The translations under genes were made by a program, and so were the position numbers. From contig DATMFV010000032.1 of NCBI GenBank assembly GCA_035555975.1, forward strand, positions 1 to 64,000: a DNA stretch of 64,000 nt, in the 5' to 3' direction. The first letter of the stretch is position 1; every line of letters begins with the position of its first letter. The notes under the pieces were generated by a model. That model was not told the origin of the DNA. It ran no database searches and worked only from the letters and a program-made list of their open reading frames with translations. Positions 17,797-26,349 of the stretch are shown piece after piece. This DNA is from DATMFV01 sp035555975 (GTDB taxonomy: Bacteria > Verrucomicrobiota > Verrucomicrobiia > Chthoniobacterales > Chthoniobacteraceae).

Positions 17797-19503
17797 ATGA
17801 CGCCCGCTTCCGCTCCCCCCCGCCCTGAAACCGCCCCCTCCCCGCTGACGCCCGGCGCTGGCGAAGGCGGCGGGGATCTGCTCTACTTCGACGCCTTTAC
17901 GCGGATCGGCCCCCGCCCCAAAAAACACCCCGCCCACCCGTGGAAGCTGGAGGAGCTTCTGGCGGAGATGGAGCATTGCTCGGTCTCCGGTGCGCTCGTG
18001 GCGTCGACCCTTTCGGTCAGCTACGAGCCGATGCACTCCAATCTGGAGCTTTCCGCGCGGCTTGAACCCCACCCCCACCTCTTTGCGATCTGGAACGTCC
18101 TGCCGCACCAGGGCGGGGAATTTCCCGATCCCCGGCGTCTCGCCGCGCTGATGGAGCAACACCGGGTCCGCGCCGTCTCCCTGTATCCCGAGGCGAACGG
18201 CTGGGACCTGACCGGCGCGCATGGCCGCCCGCTGCTCGAAGCGTTGGAAGCGGGGCGGGTGCTGACCCTCCTCCAGCGCCCCGAACCGGGCGGCGGCTGG
18301 CGGGAGGTCGACGCTTTTTTGACCCTCTTCCCGCAGCTCCCGGTCCTGCTGACGGCGGTCAACTGGCGTGACCAGCGCCACCTGCTCCCGCTTCTGGAAA
18401 AACACCGCAATCTCCACCTCGGCTTCGACCAGTTTCAGGTCAACTACGGCGTGGAAGACCTGGTGGAACGGGGGTACGAGGACCAGCTCCTTTTCGCAAG
18501 CCACGCCCCGATCATGTCGATGGGAGCCCACCGTTGCTATATCGACTACGCGGAAATCCCCCGTCCCGCCCGGCAAAAGATCGCCTCGGGCAACCTGATC
18601 CGCCTTCTCCGCGGGCAGGCCCCGCCCCGGCTCCGGACCAACCCCGACGAAGACGCGATCATGACCGCCGCACGGCATGGCAGGCCGCTTCCCGTCCCGC
18701 TCATCGACATGCACATGCACATCCTGCACGAAGGGATGAACGGCGCGGGCGGCAGCTACCGGATGTTGCGCGGCGGTCCGGAAGGGACCTTCCACCGGCT
18801 GCGGCAGCTCGGGTGCCGGGGCGGCGGTTTCATGAGCTGGAACGGCACCGTCAGCGGCGATTCGATGGCGGGCAACGACTGCGTGCGCCAGGCGCTTGAG
18901 GTCGCGCCGCCCGGCTACTGGGGCCTTGCCTCCTTTGACCCGGCGCACCAGAGCGAAGCCGAGTTGAGCCGCCTCATCCCGCAGGTTTACCGCGACCCGC
19001 GCTTCATCGGGATGAAACCGTACGTCACCCACGGCATCGAATACCACCACCCCTCCTACGATGTCTGGTGGCGCTTCGGCAACCAACATCACCTCTACGC
19101 CGGTCTCCACCGCAACCGGAGCGATTTTCTGGAAGTCAGCACGCTCGCGGCGAAATACCCGAATATCCGCTGGGTGGTCTACCACTGCGGGGGCGACTAC
19201 GCCACGGCCGACCGCGCCATCGAGTGCCTGCGCGAACATCCCAATGTCTATGCGGAGATCACGCTCACTTCCGTCCCGTGCGGCATCATCGACCACCTCG
19301 CCGCCCACGCCGGCGCGGACCGCATCCTCTATGGCAGCGACCTGCCGATGCGCGACCCCCGCCAGCAACTCGGCTGGGTCGTCTTTTCCCGCCTCTCCTT
19401 CGAAGAAAAGGCAAAAATCCTCGCCGCCAATGCCATGGAAGTCATCCGCCCGTGCCTCTCGCGCCTCCCCGCCCACAACCGGCCCTCGCTGGCGGCAACG
19501 TGA
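17797..19503 (+). CDS. Tandem-domain amidohydrolase (amidohydrolase_2 family)
   Basis: The 568-residue protein contains two amidohydrolase_2-like TIM-barrel units. The first (about residues 28-285) keeps the fold signature, with a C-terminal LLFASHAPIMSMG and ARQKIASGNLIRLL, but lacks the N-terminal HxH pair. The second (about 300-560) is canonical: IDMHMHIL gives the HxH metal ligands H306/H308, VVYHCGGDYA follows, and ILYGSDLPMRDPR supplies Asp515. Family members hydrolyse lactones or decarboxylate or deaminate small acids using a divalent metal. The gene is divergent from the GntR/LacI hybrid regulator and lies before an MFS permease, suggesting a role in processing an imported sugar acid or lactone. 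The degenerate first half suggests duplication with loss of catalysis in one copy. Confidence 0.87.
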   Translation: MTPASAPPRPETAPSPLTPGAGEGGGDLLYFDAFTRIGPRPKKHPAHPWKLEELLAEMEHCSVSGALVASTLSVSYEPMHSNLELSARLEPHPHLFAIWNVLPHQGGEFPDPRRLAALMEQHRVRAVSLYPEANGWDLTGAHGRPLLEALEAGRVLTLLQRPEPGGGWREVDAFLTLFPQLPVLLTAVNWRDQRHLLPLLEKHRNLHLGFDQFQVNYGVEDLVERGYEDQLLFASHAPIMSMGAHRCYIDYAEIPRPARQKIASGNLIRLLRGQAPPRLRTNPDEDAIMTAARHGRPLPVPLIDMHMHILHEGMNGAGGSYRMLRGGPEGTFHRLRQLGCRGGGFMSWNGTVSGDSMAGNDCVRQALEVAPPGYWGLASFDPAHQSEAELSRLIPQVYRDPRFIGMKPYVTHGIEYHHPSYDVWWRFGNQHHLYAGLHRNRSDFLEVSTLAAKYPNIRWVVYHCGGDYATADRAIECLREHPNVYAEITLTSVPCGIIDHLAAHAGADRILYGSDLPMRDPRQQLGWVVFSRLSFEEKAKILAANAMEVIRPCLSRLPAHNRPSLAAT

Positions 19504-19629
19504 CGGATGACTGGAAGGCGGAGGTCGCCCAATGCCGGAAACTTTACGGTTTCAAACCAACGGCCTTGAGGCTTAAAACAGAGAAAAAGCTTTCCTTCAC
19601 CAAGCTTCGTCTTATGTAGATGGGACGGT

Positions 19630-19654
19630 GCGGGCGGACCTCGGGTCCTCCCGC
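19630..19654 (+). terminator. GC-rich hairpin before the MFS gene (terminator or attenuator)
   Basis: GCGGG and GGACC pair with GGTCC and CCCGC, with one mismatch between the two 5-bp blocks and a TCG loop. The sequence CCTTTCC follows, with the MFS start codon 7 bases after the stem. It could terminate the amidohydrolase transcript or mask the MFS initiation region. Confidence 0.45.
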
Positions 19655-19661
19655 CCTTTCC

Positions 19662-22085
19662 ATGTCGTCCTCAGCTACATTGGTTGACAGTCGCGGCCAG
19701 CGTATCACCCGCCTGCAGATCCAGCGGGCGATGCGGATCAACATCGGCGCAGGGTGCCTCGGCATGATCTGGATGGCGATGAGCATCAACATGCCGCTGG
19801 CGATGTTCATGGAGACGATCGGCGCGAGCGGGTTCCTGATCGGGCTGATGATGACGATCCGCTTCCTGGCGATGCTCGTCCAGATCCCCTCGGCGCTCAT
19901 TTCCGAACGGCTGGAGAGCCGCAAGCCGATGTGGGCCACGCTGGCGATCATCCACCGCAGCCTCTGGTTCGGCGTGGCGGCGCTGGCGTTCTGCTGGCAC
20001 CCGGGGCAGGCGTGGCTGCCGATGGTCGTCATTGCCATGGTCGGCTTGAGCGATATCCTCGGCAACGGCGGAAGCGCCCTCTGGTTCGGCTGGATGGCCG
20101 ACCTCATCCCCTCCAAAAGCGCCGGAAGCTTCTGGGGGCGGCGGCAATCGATCGTCACCGGCGCGTCGCTGGTCGGCATGGGCCTCGCCGGGTTCATCCT
20201 CGACCTCTTCCGCAACCCCGGCGCGCCGCAGGAGGTGACGCACGGCTTTGCCGTGGTTTTCTCGATCGCCGCGCTGGCCGGGGTGCTCGACGTCGTGGTC
20301 CACCTCGGCGTGTGCGAGCCGCGCCCCACCCCGGGCGACGCCGTCGGCCATTCCCGCTGGCGGCGGATGCTCGAGTCGCTGCGCAACCGCGATTTCCGCC
20401 GCCTCACCCTTTCCATGGGGTGCTGGGCGTTTGGCCTCAACATGCTCGCCACCTTCGGGTTGATCCATTTCAAGCGCGACTTCCCGGTCACCTACACCCA
20501 CGTGGCGGCGTTGACGATCGCCGGGGCGCTCGGGGCGATCACCTCCAGCCATCTTTTCGGCATTTTGACCGACCGGCTCGGGCCGCGCGTGCTCGCCGCC
20601 GTCCTGATGGTGCTCTGCCCGCTCACCACGGCAAGCTGGTTCTTTGTCCATGGCGGCTACGTCACGCTCTCCCTGCCGTGGGGCGCCTGGACCCTGCCGC
20701 AGGTGCTGGTGGTCCAGACGGTTTCCACCTTCCTCGGCGGGGCCCTCTTTGCGGGGATCGCGCCGTGCCAGTTGCGGCTCGCCGGGGTGCTCTCGCGGGC
20801 GTCGGGGCGGACGATGGCGATGGCGGTCCACTGGTCGGTCGTCGGGATGTTCGCCGCGTGCGGCACGCTGCTGGGCGGGCTGATCATGGACTTCTGGGGC
20901 AATCACCGCCTCTCGTGGGTTCTTCCCAACGGGACCACGTTCACCTACCTGCACGTCATCGCCATCCTCTTTTCGCTGACCGTCTGGAGCGTCGCCCTGC
21001 CGTTGATTTTAAGCATCCGCACCCCGGTCGACGCCATCCCGTTCGGCGAAGCGCTCTCGCGCATGGTGATGACCAACCCGGTGAACGCCTTCCGCAACAT
21101 CTACAGCCTCCAGACGTTTTCCGCCTTTGGCCCGGCGCACCGGCGGGCGGAGGCGGCGCGCAAGCTCGGCGAGGGGCGCAGCGAGATCGCCATCCCCGAA
21201 CTGGCCGCCCGGTTTGAAGATCCCTCCATGGAAGTGCAGGAGGAGGCGATCCGCGCGCTGGGCGGGATCAACACGCCCGAAGCGGTCTCCGTGCTCCTGG
21301 AAAAACTGGCGGACCCGGCCTGCGAATTCGTCCCGCAGATCGCCCGGGCGCTCCGGCATTCGGGCGATTCGCGCTGCATCGACCCGCTGATCGCCCGGCT
21401 CCCATCGGACGACCGCGAGACGCTCATCGAGTGCATCCGCACGCTCGGCCAGCTCGGCGACCGGCGGGCCATCCCGCCGCTGCTCAAGCTGCTGACCTAC
21501 AACCGGGAGCGGAAAGTGCTCGCCGTCTCCAGTGAAGCGCTCGCCGCGCTGGGCGAACTCTCCGCCGCCTACCAGATCATCCCGCAGATGCGCGCCATGC
21601 CCAACCGGATGCTCAAACGGGCGCTGGCCGTGGCCGTGGGCGACCTGCTCGGGCGCAAGGATACGTTTTACCCGATCCTGATCGCCGATACCGAGCAACC
21701 CGGAAGCGGCGCGAGCCAGATGATCCTCGACCTGCGCAAGCGGATCGCGCGGCGGCTCCCTTCCTGCCCTCCCGTCGAAACGCTCGAACAGATCGAAAGC
21801 GCCTACCACGACGGCGAAGTGGCCCGGTGCGCGGCAATGCTGCTCCACCTCGGCCTCCACCTCGCCCAGTTCCTCCACACGCTCCCCCTCACGCTCGACC
21901 CCGACCGCGCCATGGAACAACTGCTGGAGCGCGACCGCCGCGCCGCCATCGCCATCTGGTACCTGAACGTCTGCAACGAGCCGTGGACCGAAACCGGCCC
22001 CGACACCCGCGACGCAAGCGACCTCCTGCTCGGCCTCCACCTCATCGTGAGCTTCGTATGGCGGAGCGAAGAGGCCGGAGGCTAG
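19662..22085 (+). CDS. MFS transporter fused to C-terminal HEAT-like repeats
   Basis: This protein of about 807 residues has an N-terminal MFS domain (roughly residues 20-460) with about twelve hydrophobic segments, for example LGMIWMAMSINMPLAMFMET, FGVAALAFCWHPGQAWLPMV and MFAACGTLLGGLIMDFWG. A cytoplasmic tail of about 330 residues follows, with HEAT/PBS-lyase-like helical repeats (IPELAARFEDPSMEVQEEAI; TPEAVSVLLEKLADPACEFV; IDPLIARLPSDDRETLIECI; IPPLLKLLTYNRERKVLAVS). Typical MFS sugar permeases are 400-500 residues, so the tail is an addition, presumably for protein-protein control. The gene follows the double amidohydrolase gene. The ATG at 19662 is chosen; an in-frame ATG at 19620 would place the start upstream of a strong hairpin. 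Substrate unknown; import of an oligosaccharide or sugar acid is inferred from neighbours. Confidence 0.88.
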   Translation: MSSSATLVDSRGQRITRLQIQRAMRINIGAGCLGMIWMAMSINMPLAMFMETIGASGFLIGLMMTIRFLAMLVQIPSALISERLESRKPMWATLAIIHRSLWFGVAALAFCWHPGQAWLPMVVIAMVGLSDILGNGGSALWFGWMADLIPSKSAGSFWGRRQSIVTGASLVGMGLAGFILDLFRNPGAPQEVTHGFAVVFSIAALAGVLDVVVHLGVCEPRPTPGDAVGHSRWRRMLESLRNRDFRRLTLSMGCWAFGLNMLATFGLIHFKRDFPVTYTHVAALTIAGALGAITSSHLFGILTDRLGPRVLAAVLMVLCPLTTASWFFVHGGYVTLSLPWGAWTLPQVLVVQTVSTFLGGALFAGIAPCQLRLAGVLSRASGRTMAMAVHWSVVGMFAACGTLLGGLIMDFWGNHRLSWVLPNGTTFTYLHVIAILFSLTVWSVALPLILSIRTPVDAIPFGEALSRMVMTNPVNAFRNIYSLQTFSAFGPAHRRAEAARKLGEGRSEIAIPELAARFEDPSMEVQEEAIRALGGINTPEAVSVLLEKLADPACEFVPQIARALRHSGDSRCIDPLIARLPSDDRETLIECIRTLGQLGDRRAIPPLLKLLTYNRERKVLAVSSEALAALGELSAAYQIIPQMRAMPNRMLKRALAVAVGDLLGRKDTFYPILIADTEQPGSGASQMILDLRKRIARRLPSCPPVETLEQIESAYHDGEVARCAAMLLHLGLHLAQFLHTLPLTLDPDRAMEQLLERDRRAAIAIWYLNVCNEPWTETGPDTRDASDLLLGLHLIVSFVWRSEEAGG

Positions 22086-22152
22086 CTAAGGCTGCCGGTA
22101 TCACCAGCCAGGTATTTTCCGGAAGGATGCCGAAGGTATCCCGGCGGAGCAG

Positions 22153-22181
22153 CCGGGGGTTGAGCGTAGCGAAACCCCCGG
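22153..22181. repeat. GC-rich stem-loop between convergent genes
   Basis: CCGGGGGTT (22153-22161) pairs perfectly with AACCCCCGG (22173-22181) around an 11-base loop, GAGCGTAGCGA. It lies between the convergent MFS and AraC-regulator genes. There is no U-tract, so it may be a Rho-type boundary hairpin or a dispersed REP-like element rather than a classical terminator. Confidence 0.45.
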
Positions 22182-22241
22182 AACCAATTTCTAACTGAAG
22201 GGATGCCAGCCGATCTTGAACTGCGCAGACAGACGGAGCCC

Positions 22242-23078
22242 TCACGCCATCGGCACAAGGCGGGATTGGCTGCGAAAAGCCGCGGGCGAAATCCCCCGGT
22301 GCCGGGTAAAGGTGCGGGTCAGATGATGCCGGTCGCAAAACCCGCATTCCTCGGCAATGCGCTCAATGCTTCGCCCGGTATGATGAAGCAGCAGGCAGGC
22401 GGAAGCGAGGCGACGCTCCATGACAAACGCACCGGGCGTCTTCCCGGTCTCCTCCCGAAAGAGGCGGATGAAAGCGTTGAGATTCATCCCCACCCGCCGG
22501 GCGATCTCCCCCACCGCCGCCGCCTGCGGCAGCATCGCTTCGATCATCTCCACCGCCGCACGGACCCGCTCGCTCGCCGGTCGTTCCATGTTCCAGCCGA
22601 CGGCGGGGAGTTGCTCCAGAGACTCCGCCACAAGCGCCATGATCCTCCAGCGCGGCGCAGCGGCCGGGTCGCCTGCGACCAGCCGTTTCAGAAACCGTCG
22701 CTGATCCTGCCATATCGCCAGCACGGTAGCTTCATGTTCCCGCCAAAAAGGGAAGGTTAGAAAATGTACATAAAAATGAGTCGCCGCCCGCCGGGTATGG
22801 GCGGCAAAGGAAGTCTCCGGCGGAATCAACACCAGGCGATCGGGTTCAAGCGCCATCTCGCGCCCGCCGCAGCGGAGGTACATCCCCGGCGTTCCGTTCC
22901 AGTAGAGCCTCCAGTAAGGCGCCCGTAAATCGCTGTAGTTCCAGTTGACCGGCGTGCGCCAGTTGATCTCGAGCAGGTCGAGGTGAATCCCGGAAAAGGG
23001 GGGCAAGGAGAGTTTCATCCCAGGGGGGCCGATGCAGGCAGGCGTAATTCGTACCCAAAGAAAGGTGAGTTTGTCCAT
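22242..23078 (-). CDS. AraC/XylS family transcriptional regulator
   Basis: The 278-residue protein has an N-terminal cupin-like sensing domain (APYWRLYWNGTPGMYLRCGG; VLIPPETSFAAHTRRAATHF). Its C-terminal double helix-turn-helix covers about residues 185-272, including AAAVGEIARRVGMNLNAFIR, GKTPGAFVMERRLASACLLL and SIERIAEECGFCDRHHLTRT. AraC regulators of this kind usually activate adjacent carbohydrate genes. It is divergent from the glycosidase at 23115, with only 36 bp between the two ATGs. A start at the second Met (23018) would leave a more usual 96-bp promoter region and is a real alternative. No Shine-Dalgarno helps decide. Confidence 0.9.
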   Translation of the reverse strand: MDKLTFLWVRITPACIGPPGMKLSLPPFSGIHLDLLEINWRTPVNWNYSDLRAPYWRLYWNGTPGMYLRCGGREMALEPDRLVLIPPETSFAAHTRRAATHFYVHFLTFPFWREHEATVLAIWQDQRRFLKRLVAGDPAAAPRWRIMALVAESLEQLPAVGWNMERPASERVRAAVEMIEAMLPQAAAVGEIARRVGMNLNAFIRLFREETGKTPGAFVMERRLASACLLLHHTGRSIERIAEECGFCDRHHLTRTFTRHRGISPAAFRSQSRLVPMA

Positions 23079-23114
23079 AGCCGCAAGCCCAAAAATTCCC
23101 TAAAAAAAACAACC

Positions 23115-25160
23115 ATGCCGCCCACGCTCCATTCCCTTCCCTTTCGTCAGGTTCATCTCGACTTCCACACTTCGCCGCAAATTCCCGGCATTGGAAAAGC
23201 CTTCGACAAAACCGAATGGCAGGAAACGCTTCGGGCGGCGGCCGTCAACTCCATCACCCTGTTCGCCAAATGCCACCATGGCTGGAGCTACCACCCCACC
23301 GGCGTGGGAGCGATCCACCCGCACCTCGGGTTTGACCTGTTGCGGGCGCAATACGACGCCACCCGGGAGGCGGGGATTCATGCGCCGATCTATCTCTCCG
23401 CCGGGCTCGACAACCGGGCGGCGCACGAGCACCCCGAATGGCGGGAGATCGACAAGGATGGAACCTACGTCGGCTGGGCAAGGCGGAGCCTTCAGCCCGG
23501 CTTTCATACCATGGATTTCCATAGTCCCTACCTCGACTACCTGTGCGACCAGATCCGGGAAGTCGTGCGGCTTTTTCCCGATTGCGACGGCATTTTCCTC
23601 GACATCATCAAGCAAAGCGAGTCGTGCGGACGCTGGAGCCTGGAGTTCATGAAGGCCCACGGGCTCGACCCCCTGAAAGAGGAAGACCGCGTGGAATCGT
23701 CCCGCCTCGCCGTGGAAAAATACTACCAGCGCACCACGGCAGCCGCACGGGAACTCCGCAGCGACATGCCGATCTTCCACAATGCCGGACATATCCCCCG
23801 CGGCCGCCACGACATTTTCCCCTATTACAGCCATCTCGAACTGGAATCGCTACCCACCGGAGGCTGGGGTTACGACCATTTCCCGATGTCAGCCAAGTAT
23901 GCCTGCCATCTCCCCTTTGATTTTCTGGGGATGACCGGGAAATTTCACACCATGTGGGGAGAGTTCGGCGGCTACAAACATCCCAACGCCCTGCGTTATG
24001 AATGCGCGGCGATGCTGGCCTTTGGCGCGCGGTGCAGCGTGGGCGACCAGCTCCACCCTGCGGGCAGGCTGGACGGCTCGACCTACCGGATCATCGGCGA
24101 AGCCTACCGCGAAGTGGCGGCCAGGGAACCGTGGTGCCTGGGCAGCAGGCAGGTGTTCGACATCGGCATCCTCTCCAGTGAAGCGGAATCGGGCGCGTTT
24201 CGCAGGGCGCCTTCCGATGAAGGGGCATGCCGGATGTTTCTCGAAAGCCATTTCCTCTTTGGCCTGATCGACCGGACCATGGATTTCGACCGCTTCAGGG
24301 CGCTCGTCCTGCCCGACGATGTCCGGATCGACGCGGCGCTCAAGGCAAAACTCGATGCCTACCTCCTCCAGGGCGGCAGGCTGATCCTTTCCGGGGCGAG
24401 CGGGCTCTGGAGCGACCGCGATGAATTTGCCTTCGACCTCGGTGCCGACCACCACGGGTTGAGCGGGTTCCACCCGCCGGAAGGCGAATTGAGCCGCGGG
24501 CATGACTACCTCCTGCCGATCCCGGAACTGCGACCGTCCTTCGTCGACGAACCGCAGATCATGTACGAGCGCTCCCGCCGCATCAGGGCGACCGGCGGCG
24601 CTTCGCTGGGTCAGGTCTTCGACCCCTACTTCAACCGCACCTGGGAACACTTTTGCAGCCACCGGCACACGCCCGCCCGGGAGCACCCCTCCGGCTTTGA
24701 CTGTGGCGTGCGGCAGGGCGCGATCCTCTACTTTGCGCACCCGGTCTTCCGCAACTACCGGGCGTTTGGAGCCGTGGCCTCCCGGGAATTTGTCGTCCGG
24801 GCCGTCCGGTCGTTCCTTGGCGATGCCGTGACCCTTTCCACCAACCTCCCGTCGACCGCGCGCCTTTCCCTGACGGTGCAGCCGTCGGAAAACCGACACG
24901 TTCTCCACCTCCTCTACGGCCCCACCATCCGGCGGGGCGGATCGTTCCAACTCCCGGGGAGCAAGGCGGCCACCGGGGTTGACATCGAAGTCATTGAAGA
25001 CCTCCCGGCGCTTCACGACGTGGAAGTCACCCTCCGGACGGATGCCACGACCGCCCGGCTCGTACCGCAGGAGAGGGAGATCCCCCTCACGCGCAGGGAC
25101 GGCATCGCCACCCTCCGGCTGGACCGCTTCTCCTGCCATCAGATGATCGAGCTTCGCTAG
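23115..25160 (+). CDS. GH29/GH42-like glycosidase (alpha-fucosidase or beta-galactosidase-trimerisation type)
   Basis: The 681-residue protein has a (beta/alpha)8 barrel in its first 400 residues: VHLDFHTSP, AVNSITLFAKCHHGWSYHP, CDGIFLDIIKQSESCGRWS (candidate nucleophile Asp in GIFLD) and DMPIFHNAGHI. A flavodoxin-like trimerisation segment follows (FDIGILSSEAESG; ALVLPDDVRIDAALKAKLDA; GGRLILSGASG), then a beta-rich C terminus. This arrangement is seen in GH29/GH42-related enzymes annotated as putative alpha-L-fucosidases in glycan loci. There is no signal peptide, so it probably acts on imported oligosaccharides. The gene is divergent from an AraC regulator and convergent with the LacI gene 3 bp downstream. 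The longer open frame from 22983 would overlap the AraC gene and adds non-homologous sequence. Confidence 0.78.
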   Translation: MPPTLHSLPFRQVHLDFHTSPQIPGIGKAFDKTEWQETLRAAAVNSITLFAKCHHGWSYHPTGVGAIHPHLGFDLLRAQYDATREAGIHAPIYLSAGLDNRAAHEHPEWREIDKDGTYVGWARRSLQPGFHTMDFHSPYLDYLCDQIREVVRLFPDCDGIFLDIIKQSESCGRWSLEFMKAHGLDPLKEEDRVESSRLAVEKYYQRTTAAARELRSDMPIFHNAGHIPRGRHDIFPYYSHLELESLPTGGWGYDHFPMSAKYACHLPFDFLGMTGKFHTMWGEFGGYKHPNALRYECAAMLAFGARCSVGDQLHPAGRLDGSTYRIIGEAYREVAAREPWCLGSRQVFDIGILSSEAESGAFRRAPSDEGACRMFLESHFLFGLIDRTMDFDRFRALVLPDDVRIDAALKAKLDAYLLQGGRLILSGASGLWSDRDEFAFDLGADHHGLSGFHPPEGELSRGHDYLLPIPELRPSFVDEPQIMYERSRRIRATGGASLGQVFDPYFNRTWEHFCSHRHTPAREHPSGFDCGVRQGAILYFAHPVFRNYRAFGAVASREFVVRAVRSFLGDAVTLSTNLPSTARLSLTVQPSENRHVLHLLYGPTIRRGGSFQLPGSKAATGVDIEVIEDLPALHDVEVTLRTDATTARLVPQEREIPLTRRDGIATLRLDRFSCHQMIELR

Positions 25161-25163
25161 AGG

Positions 25164-26291
25164 TCAGGCGCTCTCGCGCAGGACCAGCCGGGGCGGGATC
25201 TTGCGGACCAGCGGCGCTTCGTAGCCGGGATGTTTCAGCCGGAAAAGCTCGGAAACGAGCTGCTGGGCCTGGCTTTTGAAGTCAAACGTGATCGTCGTCA
25301 ACGGAACCGGGGCGAGTTCCGCGATCAGCGTGCCGTCGCAACCGACGATCGCCAGGTCTCCGGGCACCTTCAGCCCGTGCCGTTGCAGGCCGCGCGTGAG
25401 GTGGATCGCCACAATGTCGTTGGCGCAGATGATCGCCGTCGGCAGCGACTTGAGCTTGAGGATCTTTTCCACCAGCGTGTGACAGGTTTCGCGCAGATTG
25501 GAAACCAGCGGGCGTGAAAGATTAAACGGGATCTCGCCCGAATCGGCCTTGATGGCGGTGACGATCGAGTGCCGGTGAAGCGGCAGCTTCAGGGCCGCGC
25601 AGGCCGCCTTGAACCCGTCCACCCGGGCGAGGTAGGAGCCGGTCCGGTCGTTGGCTTCGTTGACCGGGCAGGCCAGGATCAACCGGCGGTGCCCCTGCTC
25701 ATGCAGATAGCCGACGGCATCGGCCACCCCCTTCTCAAGATCCTGCGAGATGGAGGGAACCTTGCTCCCGGTCATCAGTTGTCCATTGACCACGGGAACC
25801 TTGATCCGGCTCTTCTCCATGGTTTTAAGATAATGGGTGGAAGGGATCACGCCCATATCCCAAAAACAGGAAAACAGGATGATCCCGTCGACACGCATCC
25901 CGACCATCTCGTCGAGCGCGTTTTCCTCCTGCGCGGGATCGTGCTGGGTAAGCATGATCTCCACGTCGAACCCGATGGAGCGCGCATAGTGGTGGATCTC
26001 CTCGATCATCAGGGCGATCCCCGCGTTGGAAAGCTCCGGCACGACGATGCCGAAGGTCTTGGTGCTCTTGGAGAAAAACTTGGCCGCGAACCGGTTGCGC
26101 CGGTAACCGACCCGCCGCACCTCCCGCTGCACCCGCTCCCGCATATCGTCGCTGATCCCCGGCTTGTCGCGCAAAACGAGGCTCACGGTCTGGACGCTCA
26201 CGCCGAGCTTTCGGGCGATATCGATCAGGCGCGGCGGCTGATCGGCGGCCAGTCGGCGCGGCGACGGCGATTGGCTGGGTTGGCTGCTCAT
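25164..26291 (-). CDS. LacI family regulator, probable master of the 25-45 kb locus
   Basis: The 375-residue protein has a LacI helix-turn-helix at about residues 20-70 (RLIDIARKLGVSVQTVSLVL; GISDDMRERVQREVRRVGYR). It then has a hinge and a periplasmic-binding-like domain (TFGIVVPELSNAGIALMIEE; MRVDGIILFSCFW; AIICANDIVAIHLTRGLQRH; DLAIVGCDG). The start at 26291 is chosen because upstream in-frame codons overlap an operator-like palindrome and add unrelated sequence. A CTTGA-TAG-TCAAG dyad lies 45 bp upstream of this start. Closely related 15-mers precede the amidohydrolase/GH20 pair, the PEP-CTERM gene and the heparinase operon, suggesting this protein autoregulates and controls the whole region. 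The link between regulator and motif is inference from position. Confidence 0.92.
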   Translation of the reverse strand: MSSQPSQSPSPRRLAADQPPRLIDIARKLGVSVQTVSLVLRDKPGISDDMRERVQREVRRVGYRRNRFAAKFFSKSTKTFGIVVPELSNAGIALMIEEIHHYARSIGFDVEIMLTQHDPAQEENALDEMVGMRVDGIILFSCFWDMGVIPSTHYLKTMEKSRIKVPVVNGQLMTGSKVPSISQDLEKGVADAVGYLHEQGHRRLILACPVNEANDRTGSYLARVDGFKAACAALKLPLHRHSIVTAIKADSGEIPFNLSRPLVSNLRETCHTLVEKILKLKSLPTAIICANDIVAIHLTRGLQRHGLKVPGDLAIVGCDGTLIAELAPVPLTTITFDFKSQAQQLVSELFRLKHPGYEAPLVRKIPPRLVLRESA

Positions 26292-26334
26292 GGAATCCGG
26301 GAAATCAGGGAAGGCCCATTCCATCGCATTTCGG

Positions 26335-26349
26335 GCTTGATAGTCAAGT
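26335..26349. promoter_or_regulatory. Operator copy 1 (GCTTGATAGTCAAGT), upstream of the LacI gene
   Basis: This is a near-palindromic match to the ACTTGATAATCAAGT motif found five times in 26335-32334, differing at two positions. It lies 45 bp before the LacI start and overlaps the last codons of the amidohydrolase gene, as expected for an autoregulatory site. Confidence 0.65.
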
